This document shows, piece by piece, positions 17,159-25,419 of a stretch of DNA of 64,000 bases (positions are counted from its first letter, which is position 1; each line of letters opens with the position of its first letter). Where the stretch lies: positions 558,001 to 622,000 of the forward strand of contig CALNYW010000005.1 in the NCBI GenBank assembly GCA_942490985.1. The letters are read 5' to 3'. The position numbers were made by a program, and so were the translations under genes. The notes under the pieces are model-generated. The model saw only the letters and a list, made by a program, of their open reading frames with translations, was not told where the DNA came from and did not search any database. The DNA comes from Thiosocius sp942490985 (GTDB lineage: Bacteria > Pseudomonadota > Gammaproteobacteria > Chromatiales > Chromatiaceae).

Positions 17159-17818
17159 ATGAACGCAGACGAACTCAAACGCCAGGCCGCCGAGGCGGCC
17201 ATCGACTTTCTCCCCGAAGGCGGGATCATCGGTGTCGGCACCGGCTCGACCGTCAATCACTTCATCGATGCGTTCGCGAAGGTACAGGGACGCTTCGATG
17301 GCGCCGTGTCCAGTTCAGAGGCCTCGACCGCGCGAATGAAAAAGCTCGGCATCCCGGTGCTGGAGTTGAATGCCACTGGCGGGCTCGAGGTGTACGTCGA
17401 CGGCGCCGATGAATCGAACCGTCAACTGCACCTGATCAAGGGCGGCGGCGGTGCGCTGACCCGCGAGAAGATTGTCGCCGCGGCAAGCAAGAAGTTCGTC
17501 TGCATCGCCGACAAGACCAAGCTGGTCGATTATCTCGGCAGGTTCCCGCTGCCGGTCGAGGTGATCCCGATGGCCCGCAGTTACGTCGCGCGCGAACTGG
17601 TTGCGCTCGGCGGCACCCCCGTTTGGCGCGAGAACTTCGTCACCGACAACGGCAACCTGATCCTCGACGTGCATAATCTCGAAATCATGGAACCGATGAA
17701 ACTGGAGACCGCGATCAACCAACTCGCCGGTGTGGTTACCGTGGGCATCTTCGCGCACCGCCCGGCCGACGTCCTGATCCTCGGCACCGAGCAGGGCCCG
17801 GAGATCATCGAGCCCTAG
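17159..17818 (+). CDS. rpiA: Ribose-5-phosphate isomerase A
   Basis: A 219-residue cytosolic enzyme that interconverts ribulose-5-phosphate and ribose-5-phosphate in the pentose phosphate pathway. Landmarks: GVGTGSTVNHFI near residue 26 (substrate phosphate loop), VDGADE near 81-86, KGGGGALTREKI near 94, and the C-terminal GTEQGPEIIEP. Length is the same as E. coli RpiA. It is divergent from ilvA across about 180 bp. Confidence 0.96.
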   Translation: MNADELKRQAAEAAIDFLPEGGIIGVGTGSTVNHFIDAFAKVQGRFDGAVSSSEASTARMKKLGIPVLELNATGGLEVYVDGADESNRQLHLIKGGGGALTREKIVAAASKKFVCIADKTKLVDYLGRFPLPVEVIPMARSYVARELVALGGTPVWRENFVTDNGNLILDVHNLEIMEPMKLETAINQLAGVVTVGIFAHRPADVLILGTEQGPEIIEP

Positions 17819-17900
17819 TGGATGCTAGCCTGCAAACGCCGCGGGCACTTCGGTATTCACGGCCAGAAAAGCTGGCAGATGGCTGCTAAACCCGCCAAGA

Positions 17901-18329
17901 TTGACGCGTGTTACATCCATCGTGGGCACCTCGTTGGGCAAGCTCTCGCCAATATTGCGGACAAGGATTGAAGACCTGGCAGTCGAACTCGGCTGGGAAC
18001 TGGTCGTACTTTTCGGCTCGACGGCCCGGGTAGGAACCGGTCGAGATCTCGATATCGCCGTTCAATCCAGAGAGGACATCGACCTGCTCACGCAAGGCGG
18101 ATGGCAACAGCGACTCGAGTCCGTCACAACCCCGACACCGGTGGACCTCGTGTTGATCACTGCTGGCCTTTCGCCGCTGCTGCGCTTCGAGATCTTCCGC
18201 TCGGGATTGTGCCTGTTCGAAAGAGAACCGGGCTTGTTCGACCAGGAGCGAACACGAGCCTTCTTTTTGTACGCCGATAGCGAATGGTTGAGACAAAGCG
18301 CCGGGGAGAGCTTGCGTGGACGAAGTTAG
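17901..18329 (+). CDS. mntA: MntA-type nucleotidyltransferase antitoxin
   Basis: A protein of up to 142 residues with a minimal polymerase-beta-type nucleotidyltransferase fold. LVVLFGSTARVGTGRDLDIAV holds the GS motif followed after eight residues by the paired aspartates (DLD), and PVDLVLI about 55 residues later can supply the third catalytic aspartate. No good ribosome binding site marks the start: TTG 17901, GTG 17922 and TTG 17934 are all possible. The gene overlaps the following HEPN gene by 14 bp. In described MntA-HepT modules the antitoxin AMPylates the toxin tyrosine. The GS-to-DxD spacing here is shorter than the usual ~10 residues, so activity is likely but not certain. Confidence 0.8.
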   Translation: MTRVTSIVGTSLGKLSPILRTRIEDLAVELGWELVVLFGSTARVGTGRDLDIAVQSREDIDLLTQGGWQQRLESVTTPTPVDLVLITAGLSPLLRFEIFRSGLCLFEREPGLFDQERTRAFFLYADSEWLRQSAGESLRGRS

Positions 18330-18732
18330 CAGACACGTCATGGAGCGTAAGCTCGCCGCGCTCGAGACATTCATCAATGACCTCAATCATTACGCCGAGC
18401 TTGATTCCACTGGGCGCCGCCGCGAGCACTACGCGATTGAAAGATTGCTCCAGCTCCTGTGCGAAACATCTGCCGACATCGGCCTGCAATTTCTGAAGGC
18501 GAAGCGAAAAGGTGTGCTTGCGAGCAGCTACCGAGAGGTTTTTGAGCTGCTGCGTGAATCGGCCGACCTGCCAGCAGAGATGGCGCTGCAATTGGTTTCC
18601 GCCTGTGGCATGCGAAACGTGCTGACCCATTTGTACGACACGATCGATCTCGATCGCGTGATCGCCGCTGTCGACCCGGCCCTGCAACTCTACCGAGCCT
18701 ATCTGGAATGGGCAGCGGGACAGCTTGACTGA
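18316..18732 (+). CDS. hepT: HepT-type HEPN ribonuclease toxin
   Basis: A 138-residue all-helical HEPN (DUF86) protein. It contains the full HepT active-site pattern R-x4-H-x-Y in RNVLTHLY (R100, H105, Y107). The Arg and His form the RNase site, and the Tyr is the residue that MntA partners modify. The GTG at 18316 is chosen because GGGGAGAG precedes it at proper distance and it overlaps the mntA stop. An ATG at 18340 is the alternative. The pair forms a two-gene toxin-antitoxin unit with no other obvious partner; a cluster of palindromes follows directly. Confidence 0.85.
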   Translation: MDEVSRHVMERKLAALETFINDLNHYAELDSTGRRREHYAIERLLQLLCETSADIGLQFLKAKRKGVLASSYREVFELLRESADLPAEMALQLVSACGMRNVLTHLYDTIDLDRVIAAVDPALQLYRAYLEWAAGQLD

Positions 18733-18745
18733 TGATATAGCGCGA

Positions 18746-18846
18746 CATCGGCTGCAGGCCGACCACCGATACGCCTATTCAATCTTGCCCGACGCAGGGC
18801 TAGCTGCGTCTGCCGTTGTCGGCCGCAGGCCGACCTACCGATACAC
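18746..18846. repeat. REP/BIME-like palindromic cluster
   Basis: Two near-identical ~28-bp direct copies (18746-18774 and 18817-18846) differ by a few substitutions and a 1-bp gap. Each has a palindromic core (TCGGC-GCA-GGCCGA type). Between them is a perfect 7-bp hairpin (18791-18797 with 18804-18810, loop of 6). The copy-hairpin-copy layout resembles a BIME built of REP elements. It starts 14 bp after the hepT stop. Confidence 0.65.
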
Positions 18847-18904
18847 ATTGGTGAATGCTGGCGCACTACCGCGTGAAACCCAATCCATGGCATGAGATCC
18901 GCAC

Positions 18905-18933
18905 AAAAAAAACGGGGCCCGAAGGCCCCGTTT
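18905..18933 (-). terminator. Intrinsic terminator of the porin gene
   Basis: A stem of about 10 bp (18910-18919 with 18924-18933, loop of four, TTCG on the minus strand) is followed on the minus strand by an eight-T run. It lies 27 bp past the porin stop codon. Confidence 0.92.
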
Positions 18934-18959
18934 CAGATCACAAGACCCTGATCTTTCGA

Positions 18960-20024
18960 TTAGAAGCTGTGAATGACACCAATTGCCCATGCCGTGGCGT
19001 CATCGGCATCGGCACGCGGGTTGGCGGCAACCGCCGCGGCATTACCTTTGTTTTCCGAGTCAGCGTATGCGATGTAGACCTGGGTGCGGTTGCTCAGGTT
19101 GTGCGCAGCCGTGATGCCCCAGCTATCGATGTCAGCGTCTTCGGGACCGCCGCCTACGTTAGACTGCTCTTCCGAGACGTACATGGCGCCGATCTCGTTG
19201 TTGCCAAACACGTAGTTGACGCTCACGCCCCACGTCTCGACTTCTTCGGCGACGTAGGCCAGGTTGGCGAATTGTGCGGCATCATCCGTGTCTTCGTAGG
19301 CCGCACCGACGGTCAGACCACCGAAGGTGTAACTACCGGCAATAACCCAAGACGACGGACCATCGTTTGGCGCGCTGCTCTGGAAGGCATCGATGTCTTC
19401 ATAGGCGATGCCGACCTTGAGGCCGCCACCGGCGTAGTTGGCGCCGAGCGAGTAGACGTCGAAACCTGAGTTCAGGTCGTCACCGGTAGCATCGGTGCCT
19501 TCCGGCGCCACGATCGCTCCCGTGAAGGAGAAGCCGCTGAAGTTCGGCGAGATGTACTTGACCGCGTTCGAGGTGGTCTCCTGCCGGAAACCCACGCCGC
19601 CCAGGCCGTCTGAAACTGAATCCATATCGACGATCTTATCGCCAAACGGGTTGTAGCCCGTGGCGTTCAGCGCGTCTTTGTACGGGTGGTCATCACGCCC
19701 GATGGCAACCGCACCCCAGGAGCCCGCCAGACCGACCCAGACTTCATCCAGGGTGTCAGGAAGACTTCCGTCATCCGGATTCAGGTTGGCTTCGATCTTG
19801 TAGATCGCTTTCAGGCCGTTACCGAGGTCTTCCGAGCCCTTGATACCCAGCGCGCCATCATTGCCCTCGACCGTTGCATTGTCTTGGACGGTGTCACCAT
19901 CGAGCTCGGCGTCGGTGAACTGGACCGAGGTGTGGATGTCGCCGTAGATGGTGGCATCAGCCGATGCTGCCATCGGGGCTGCGAAAGCCGCTGCGACGGC
20001 GACTGCGATTAGCTTTTTGTTCAT
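18960..20024 (-). CDS. Gram-negative outer-membrane porin
   Basis: A 354-residue outer-membrane protein. The signal peptide is MNKKLIAVAVAAAFAAPMAASA, with the mature chain starting DATIYGDIHTS. The mature chain shows alternating amphipathic strands with typical porin turns (GIKGSEDLGNGLKAIYKIE, then VGLAGSWGAVAIGRDDHP). It ends in a terminal Phe after a hydrophobic strand (AIGVIHSF), the sorting signal for the BAM machinery. It should form a trimeric 16-strand diffusion channel. The mature protein is acidic (many Asp/Glu), suggesting cation preference or halotolerance. It is a single gene with its own sigma-70 promoter and strong terminator, consistent with an abundant protein. Confidence 0.9.
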   Translation of the reverse strand: MNKKLIAVAVAAAFAAPMAASADATIYGDIHTSVQFTDAELDGDTVQDNATVEGNDGALGIKGSEDLGNGLKAIYKIEANLNPDDGSLPDTLDEVWVGLAGSWGAVAIGRDDHPYKDALNATGYNPFGDKIVDMDSVSDGLGGVGFRQETTSNAVKYISPNFSGFSFTGAIVAPEGTDATGDDLNSGFDVYSLGANYAGGGLKVGIAYEDIDAFQSSAPNDGPSSWVIAGSYTFGGLTVGAAYEDTDDAAQFANLAYVAEEVETWGVSVNYVFGNNEIGAMYVSEEQSNVGGGPEDADIDSWGITAAHNLSNRTQVYIAYADSENKGNAAAVAANPRADADDATAWAIGVIHSF

Positions 20025-20072
20025 TGAGAACTCCCGTTAAAGCTGTTTAGAAAGAAATACTGTGCGGTGAGA

Positions 20073-20101
20073 ATAATAGTGGGGTATTCACTACATCGCA
20101 A
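20073..20101 (-). promoter_or_regulatory. Sigma-70 promoter of the porin gene
   Basis: On the minus strand TTGCGA (20101-20096) and TATTAT (20078-20073) are separated by exactly 17 bp, a good match to the -35/-10 consensus. The predicted start site near 20066 gives a leader of about 42 nt, ending in a GGGAG ribosome binding site just before the ATG at 20024. Confidence 0.7.
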
Positions 20102-20474
20102 GTATTTTTTGTAAAAAATCCACAAAAACCCAGGCTGTTGCAAAAATCCCACAACAAGGTCTCGCGTAAGCGTTTGTTTTTTATTTGATTTTGTTAAAAA
20201 ACAGTGCATTAGAAGAACAACTTCATAAGGCTCTTGATTTCAGTTTCGACGCGAATCGGGCAAGTTCAGGCGAATGGGGATTGATGCAGATAAACCCGGG
20301 CACAGACAGTACCTCAAGTTCGGGAACAATCGGCCGACAACCCCGGGATAAACCCATGAGGCCGGGCCGTTCACGCAGGTGGCCCAGGAAATACTGTTAC
20401 AGGCTCCAGCCTGCCGTGCGCGAAAGATGGGTTTCCGGGTGGACTGCAGGCCGAGACCGCACTGCACCAACGAA
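20102..20474. other. Intergenic region between porin promoter and rpsI terminator
   Basis: The first ~110 bp are AT-rich and carry runs of A and T upstream of the porin promoter; they may act as an UP-type element or bind nucleoid proteins. The rest returns to average composition. Open frames on both strands lack ribosome binding sites and recognisable products. Confidence 0.45.
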
Positions 20475-20500
20475 AAACGCCGCTGTGGGCAGCGGCGTTT
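20475..20500 (-). terminator. Intrinsic terminator of the rplM-rpsI operon
   Basis: An 11-bp perfect stem (20475-20485 with 20490-20500, loop of four) begins 34 bp past the rpsI stop and runs into a five-T tract on the minus strand. Confidence 0.9.
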
Positions 20501-20533
20501 CGAGTCTGGCTTGCCGGCAGAATCGGCGGCAGA

Positions 20534-20926
20534 TCAGCGCTTGGAATACTGCGGACGCTTGCGTGCCTTGTGCAGGCCGACCTTTTTCCGCTCTACGGCG
20601 CGGGCATCGCGGGTCAGGAAGCCTGCCCGACGGAGTGGGGCGCGCATGCTCTCGTCGTGCTCGACCAAGGCGCGGGCGATGCCGTGACGAATCGCGCCGG
20701 CCTGGCCGGTGGTGCCGCCGCCGACAACCGTGACCTTAAGATCGACCTTGTCGGCCATCTCGGTGACGACCAGTGGTTGGCGCACCACCATCCGCGCGGT
20801 CTGCCGACCAAAGAACTCGTCGAGCGGACGGCCGTTGACCAGGATGTTGCCGTTGCCGCTGTCGAGAAACACCCGAGCGGTGGAGGTCTTGCGTCGGCCG
20901 GTGCCGTAATTCAGTTGTTGTGCCAT
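20534..20926 (-). CDS. rpsI: Small ribosomal subunit protein uS9
   Basis: A 130-residue ribosomal protein. QLNYGTGRRKTSTARVFL at the N terminus and the basic tail KARKRPQYSKR, whose end contacts P-site tRNA, identify S9 without ambiguity. It follows rplM by 40 bp on the minus strand and is followed by a strong terminator, so the two form the standard rplM-rpsI operon. Confidence 0.98.
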   Translation of the reverse strand: MAQQLNYGTGRRKTSTARVFLDSGNGNILVNGRPLDEFFGRQTARMVVRQPLVVTEMADKVDLKVTVVGGGTTGQAGAIRHGIARALVEHDESMRAPLRRAGFLTRDARAVERKKVGLHKARKRPQYSKR

Positions 20927-20966
20927 CTGTTATGCCTTATCCAATTCAACCTTAGCCGGAGTCTGC

Positions 20967-21401
20967 TTAGCCAATTTCCAGGGGCTTGGGCTGCTGCGCC
21001 TGGTGGGTGTGCTCAGGCCCGGCGAAAATACGCAACTTTTTCATCATCGACCGACCCAGCGGGTTGCGTGGCAGCATGCCCTTCACTGCAGTCTCGATAA
21101 CGCGCTCCGGCGCCTTCGCCAACAGCTTTTCCAGGCTGATCGACTTCAAGTGTCCGATGTAACCCGTGTGGTGGTGATACATCTTGTCTTTAAGCTTGTT
21201 ACCGGTCACGGCGATTTTCTCGGCGTTGACCACGACGATATAGTCGCCGGTATCGATGTGCGGGGTGAAGATCGGCTTATGCTTGCCTTTCAGGCGGCTC
21301 GCGATCTCGGAGGCCAGACGACCGAGGGTCTTGCCGTCGGCATCGACGAGGTACCAGTCACGACGAATTTCGGCCGGCTTGGCGCTTACCGTGGTGCTCA
21401 T
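20967..21401 (-). CDS. rplM: Large ribosomal subunit protein uL13
   Basis: A 144-residue ribosomal protein. The start ATG 21401 (MSTTVSAKPAEIRRDWYLVDADGK) gives the normal L13 length; a longer frame exists upstream but is unsupported. Conserved KTLGRLASEIA, PHIDTGDYIVVVNAEKI and MLPRNPLGR segments are present. It is the first gene of the rplM-rpsI operon. The last residues (QQPKPLEIG) are normal for gammaproteobacteria. Confidence 0.97.
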   Translation of the reverse strand: MSTTVSAKPAEIRRDWYLVDADGKTLGRLASEIASRLKGKHKPIFTPHIDTGDYIVVVNAEKIAVTGNKLKDKMYHHHTGYIGHLKSISLEKLLAKAPERVIETAVKGMLPRNPLGRSMMKKLRIFAGPEHTHQAQQPKPLEIG

Positions 21402-21516
21402 GCGTTGCTGCTCCACACTGTGTGTTGCGTTTGATTTACGAAAGGGCGCGAATTGTAGCCATAGCAGGGCGTCAACGCAAGGCTTTGGTCCGGGATCGAA
21501 AACGGCAGACAAAAAA

Positions 21517-21541
21517 AAGCGCGACGGGGGATGTCGCGCTT
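21517..21541 (-). terminator. Intrinsic terminator downstream of the ferredoxin gene
   Basis: A 9-bp stem (21517-21525 with 21533-21541, loop of 7) leads into an eight-T run on the minus strand. It lies about 100 bp past the ferredoxin stop and upstream of rplM, so it separates the two transcripts. Confidence 0.88.
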
Positions 21542-21641
21542 AGAAATTACCACCAAAGGAGGATGGAGGAGAACTGACTCATCTGAATCAGCATGTACGA
21601 ATGATCTAATATACCGGGATAGCTGTCAAGCCGTTTCCGGG

Positions 21642-21968
21642 TTACGCACTGGGGACCGGTTCCACGAGCAACCGATCGACGATTTCACCTTTTACCAGGT
21701 GTCGATCGATGATCTCGTCCAGGTCGTCATGATCGACGTAGGTGTACCAGGTTTCGTCGGGGTAGATCACGATCACCGGCCCGAGCTCGCAGCGATCGAG
21801 GCAGCCGGCGGTATTGATCCTGGCCTTGCCCGGGCCTGAGAGCCCGAGTTCTTTGCAGCGTTTCTTCATATAGTCACGGGCTTTTTGCGCCCCACACTGG
21901 TTGCATGCCACACGGCCGTCATCGCGATCGTTGATACAGAAGAAGACATGGTTTTTATAGTGGCTCAT
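21642..21968 (-). CDS. Thioredoxin-like [2Fe-2S] ferredoxin
   Basis: A 108-residue protein starting at ATG 21968 (MSHYKNHVFFC). The four cluster-type cysteines of thioredoxin-like ferredoxins are visible: one in HVFFCINDR, one in ACNQCGAQ and two in NTAGCLDRCELGP. The fold is the same as in the NuoE C-terminal domain and the Azotobacter Shethna protein I. A role as a small electron carrier is likely but no partner is proven. It is divergent, 45 bp away, from an Fe-S protein of the GlcF/HdrD type. Confidence 0.88.
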   Translation of the reverse strand: MSHYKNHVFFCINDRDDGRVACNQCGAQKARDYMKKRCKELGLSGPGKARINTAGCLDRCELGPVIVIYPDETWYTYVDHDDLDEIIDRHLVKGEIVDRLLVEPVPSA

Positions 21969-22013
21969 AACGCGGCTCGGACAGAATGCTGAATCTCCGG
22001 ACATTATAGAAAG

Positions 22014-23210
22014 ATGCGCGATAGCCAGTCCCCAATAGATCTCAAGGTAGAACTCGATCGCTGCGTGAAATGCGGGCTGTGTCTGCCGGAGTGCCCGACC
22101 TATCGGCTCGAGACGAATGAGAACGAATCCCCAAGAGGACGTCTGGCCCTGATCGAGGCACTCGTCGATGGGCGGCTTGAACCGACTGACGTCAAACTAC
22201 AGCGACACCTCGACAGTTGCCTGTTGTGCCGTCGCTGCGAGCCGGCCTGCCCATCCGGGGTCGAATTCGGCAAGATCATGGACCAGGCGAGGGCGGAATG
22301 GGTTACGGCACAGCCCCGCCAGCGGCTGGCACGGCTGGTCGAGAACCCGCAGCTGCTGCGGGCCGCGACCCTGCTGGCACGGCTGGCACCCGCATGGCTG
22401 ACTCGCCCGCTCCCCGCGTTGGGTCGCGCCCATCGCCTGGCCCGGGCACTCTATGCAGAGGCACCACCCGCCAGCGGTACGCACCCCTCGCTGATACAGC
22501 CGAGCCGGGGCCGGGTCGGCCTTTTCGCTGGCTGCGCGACCGCCGCCCAGCAGGGGAGCGCGCTGAACGCGGCGTTGTGGCTGTTGCGTCATGCCGGATT
22601 CGACGTCGTTGTGCCGGCCGACGCCGGCTGCTGCGGCGCCCTTGCCGCGCATGCCGGTGACACATCGCGCGCGCAAACCCTGGCGGTGAGAAATCAGCAA
22701 GCTTTTGATACGCACCTCGACGCGGTCGTCAGCATCGCCAGTGGTTGCGGCACACACCTCGCAATTGCCGAACCCTCGTTGACGGCGCCGCATACCGATA
22801 TCTGCCAGTTTCTGTTGGAGCACGATTGCATTCACCGCGGTGATCTACAGCCGCGACAGCAGCGGGTTCTGCTACACACGCCGTGTAGCGTCGAAAATGT
22901 CTATCGGGGCGGCAGTTGGGCGGAGACCTTGTTGAAAATGATTCCGGGGCTGACGGTGGATCGCATTGGCGAAGCCGGTCAGTGTTGCGGTTCGGCGGGC
23001 GACTATCTGCTGCGACACCCGGTCGCCGCCGAACGGCTCCGCGCGCCGTTGCTCGATGCCTTTGCCGACAGCGACGCTGACGTACTGCTGACAACCAACG
23101 TCGGCTGCGCGATGCACATCGCGGCGGGATTGGCCGAGCGACGCCAGCGGGCCGAGGTGCTGCACCCGGTCGAACTGCTGGCGCGGCAACGGCGCGGCCC
23201 TGCGAACTGA
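22014..23210 (+). CDS. GlcF-like (Fe-S)-binding oxidoreductase subunit
   Basis: A 398-residue protein. Two ferredoxin-type [4Fe-4S] motifs lie in the N-terminal part: CVKCGLCLPECP near residue 19 and CLLCRRCEPACP near residue 72. Two CCG domains follow (CCGALAAHAGD near 206, and CCGSAGDYLLRHP near 325), as in glycolate oxidase subunit GlcF and heterodisulfide reductase HdrD. GlcF works with flavoproteins GlcD and GlcE to pass electrons to quinone, but neither is encoded here. It is therefore an orphan subunit with a partner elsewhere. Motif spacing agrees with GlcF (about 400 residues), so that identity is the most likely. Confidence 0.82.
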   Translation: MRDSQSPIDLKVELDRCVKCGLCLPECPTYRLETNENESPRGRLALIEALVDGRLEPTDVKLQRHLDSCLLCRRCEPACPSGVEFGKIMDQARAEWVTAQPRQRLARLVENPQLLRAATLLARLAPAWLTRPLPALGRAHRLARALYAEAPPASGTHPSLIQPSRGRVGLFAGCATAAQQGSALNAALWLLRHAGFDVVVPADAGCCGALAAHAGDTSRAQTLAVRNQQAFDTHLDAVVSIASGCGTHLAIAEPSLTAPHTDICQFLLEHDCIHRGDLQPRQQRVLLHTPCSVENVYRGGSWAETLLKMIPGLTVDRIGEAGQCCGSAGDYLLRHPVAAERLRAPLLDAFADSDADVLLTTNVGCAMHIAAGLAERRQRAEVLHPVELLARQRRGPAN

Positions 23211-23327
23211 GCGCGTGGAGCGGGCTGACCCTGCCCCTCGACAAGGTGTCGAGAGATTCGCGTCGGGTTAGACTTGGTCATCGATTGTTTCGCGAAACTT
23301 TCATCCGCCAGCGCGGTCCGGGGAACC

Positions 23328-23972
23328 ATGAACGACAGAGCCTATTCTTTCGCAGACGACGCGCTGATCAACTTTGATCAGGCATTACGCACCCTTTTCG
23401 GCCGCCCGAAAACGACCCATCGACGCAACCCGGCTGACGCGCTCGAAGATGTCGAGCTGGATGACAGGGATCGCGACCACACGGCCCGCCTGATGCGCAT
23501 CAACCACACCGGCGAGGTCTGCGCGCAAGGGCTGTATCAGGGCCAGGCCCTGACTGCCCGCGATCCCTTGGTGCGCGAAAGCATGGAGCAATCAGCGGCC
23601 GAGGAGAATGACCACCTCGCCTGGTGTGAAGACCGCGTCGAAGAACTGGGCGGCCATCTGAGCCTGCTCAACCCGATATGGTACGCCGGGTCGTTCGCGC
23701 TCGGCGCGGCGGCCGGGGTTGCCGGGGATCGGTGGAGCCTGGGTTTCGTCGCCGAGACCGAAAAACAGGTGGAAGGACATCTGGACGAACACCTCGAGCA
23801 ACTTGCACCCGAGGATACGAAGACCCGCGTAATCCTCGAACAGATGAAAACCGACGAGATCGAGCATGGCGAGAAGGCGATGAACCACGGCGGCGTCAAC
23901 CTGCCGTTACCGATTCGTGCAGCGATGAAGCTCACCGCGAAGATCATGACGACAACGGTGTATCGGCTTTGA
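23328..23972 (+). CDS. coq7: 3-demethoxyubiquinol 3-hydroxylase Coq7
   Basis: A 214-residue di-iron carboxylate protein from ATG 23328 (MNDRAYSFADDALINFDQ). The six ligands are visible as two E-x-H-type helices: RINHTGEVCAQGLYQGQ near residue 59, SAAEENDHLAWCEDR near 88, and the C-terminal pair around VEGHLDEHLEQL and TDEIEHGEKAM. It catalyses the C6 hydroxylation of demethoxyubiquinone. In many proteobacteria Coq7 replaces the flavoprotein UbiF; together with the two flavin hydroxylases at 8.6-11.0 kb it could complete the set of three hydroxylations. It stands alone on the plus strand between unrelated genes. Confidence 0.93.
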   Translation: MNDRAYSFADDALINFDQALRTLFGRPKTTHRRNPADALEDVELDDRDRDHTARLMRINHTGEVCAQGLYQGQALTARDPLVRESMEQSAAEENDHLAWCEDRVEELGGHLSLLNPIWYAGSFALGAAAGVAGDRWSLGFVAETEKQVEGHLDEHLEQLAPEDTKTRVILEQMKTDEIEHGEKAMNHGGVNLPLPIRAAMKLTAKIMTTTVYRL

Positions 23973-24194
23973 GAAGGGCGATCACAGGACGCCTTTCAAT
24001 CCGGTCATCCTTCGAACTCCACGCTTCACGGGCCGGGTCTTGGCCGACGAAGGCAAACGCAGCCATTCGTTAACTGTCTGCTTAGAGCCACGACTGACTG
24101 AAGATCGGCCGGCACAGGCGGCCCTACGATTTTGTCTTGGTAAGGCACCTGCGGCTGTCATCGTCAACCGCAGCCGGCTGATCCCACAACCGGA

Positions 24195-25259
24195 TCAGGC
24201 GTGATACGGCCGGCTCAACTCGTGCACCGCCTCGATCATCGCACCGGCATGCTCGGGCGGAATCGCCGGGTGGATGCCGTGGCCGAGGTTGAACACATGG
24301 CCGGTGCCGGGGCCGTAGCTTTCCAGAATGCCGCCGACTGCCTGGCGAATCGCGTCAGGTGAGGCATACAGCGTGCACGGGTCGAGATTGCCCTGCAGCG
24401 CGACCTTGTGGCCGACGCGCTGACGGGCCTCGCCGATGTCGGTCGTCCAGTCGAGACCGAGCGCGTCGCAGCCGGTTTCGGCCATCAGCTCGAGCCACTG
24501 GCCACCACCCTTGGTAAACAGGATCACCGGCACCTTGCGGCCATCGGCCTCGCGGGTCAGCCCATCGACGATGCGCTGCATGTAGGCCAGCGAAAACGCC
24601 TGGTAGTCTTTCGGCGTGAGCGACCCACCCCAGGTGTCGAACACCATTACCGCCTGGGCGCCGGCCGCGATCTGTGCATTCAGATATGCAATCACGGCAT
24701 CGGCGAGCTTGCCGAGCAGCGCGTGCATTAGTTCGGGTGCGTCATACAGCATGCCCTTGGAACGGGCGAAGGTCTTGGTGGTGGCACCCTCGACCATATA
24801 GGTCGCCAGCGTCCACGGGCTGCCGGAGAAACCGATCAGCGGCACGCGGCCGTCGAGCTCACGACGGATTGTCCGCACCGCATCCATCACGTAACGCAGA
24901 CTGTCTTCCGGGTCCGGCACGCCGAGCGCATCGATCGCCGCCTTGTCGCGCACGGGCCGCTCGAAACGCGGGCCTTCCCCCTCGCTGAAGTACAGACCGA
25001 GCCCCATCGCGTCGGGGATCGTCAGAATATCGGAGAACAATATTGCCGCGTCGAGCGGAAAGCGTTCCAGTGGCTGGAGGGTGACCTCGCAGGCCAACTC
25101 CGGGTTCATGCACAGGTCCATGAAGCTGCCGGCCTTTTCGCGCGTGGCGCGGTATTCGGGCAGGTAACGACCGGCCTGGCGCATCATCCAGACGGGCGTG
25201 ACATCGACGGGTTGGCGGAGCAGGGCGCGCAGGAATCGATCGTTTTTGAGTTCGGTCAT
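24195..25259 (-). CDS. hemE: Uroporphyrinogen decarboxylase
   Basis: A 354-residue cytosolic enzyme that removes four carboxylates from uroporphyrinogen III to give coproporphyrinogen III in heme synthesis. Conserved motifs: PVWMMRQAGRYLPEYR near residue 22 (substrate pocket Arg residues), ILFSDILTIPDAMG near 93 with the catalytic Asp, and GFSGSPWTLATYMVEG near 143. The C-terminal HGIHPAIPPEHAGAM is present. Its place after gltB-gltD agrees with the order in pseudomonads. A second heme-related gene, hemW, lies at 49 kb. Confidence 0.97.
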   Translation of the reverse strand: MTELKNDRFLRALLRQPVDVTPVWMMRQAGRYLPEYRATREKAGSFMDLCMNPELACEVTLQPLERFPLDAAILFSDILTIPDAMGLGLYFSEGEGPRFERPVRDKAAIDALGVPDPEDSLRYVMDAVRTIRRELDGRVPLIGFSGSPWTLATYMVEGATTKTFARSKGMLYDAPELMHALLGKLADAVIAYLNAQIAAGAQAVMVFDTWGGSLTPKDYQAFSLAYMQRIVDGLTREADGRKVPVILFTKGGGQWLELMAETGCDALGLDWTTDIGEARQRVGHKVALQGNLDPCTLYASPDAIRQAVGGILESYGPGTGHVFNLGHGIHPAIPPEHAGAMIEAVHELSRPYHA

Positions 25260-25419
25260 GACGGTCCGTGATGGGTGACAGTGTGTACGCGCCCAAATAA
25301 GCCCACGGCACGCAGTTCAGCGGGGGAGGGTAACACCTATCGCGCGACCGGAAGCACGCCAGCGGCAACGACTGCGCCGCTGGCCGGCCGGTCGGCCACG
25401 CGGGTGCCGGTTGCAAGAA

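Noticed and set aside
20185..20733. Plus-strand frame with a GLMQINPG string that resembles a lytic transglycosylase motif
   Set aside because: The rest of the frame has no transglycosylase pattern and it runs antisense into rpsI; the string is probably chance.
23973..24194. Region between coq7 and hemE with partly palindromic GC-rich pieces
   Set aside because: Stems are weak and interrupted, with no T run; it may be a degenerate repeat but cannot be supported.
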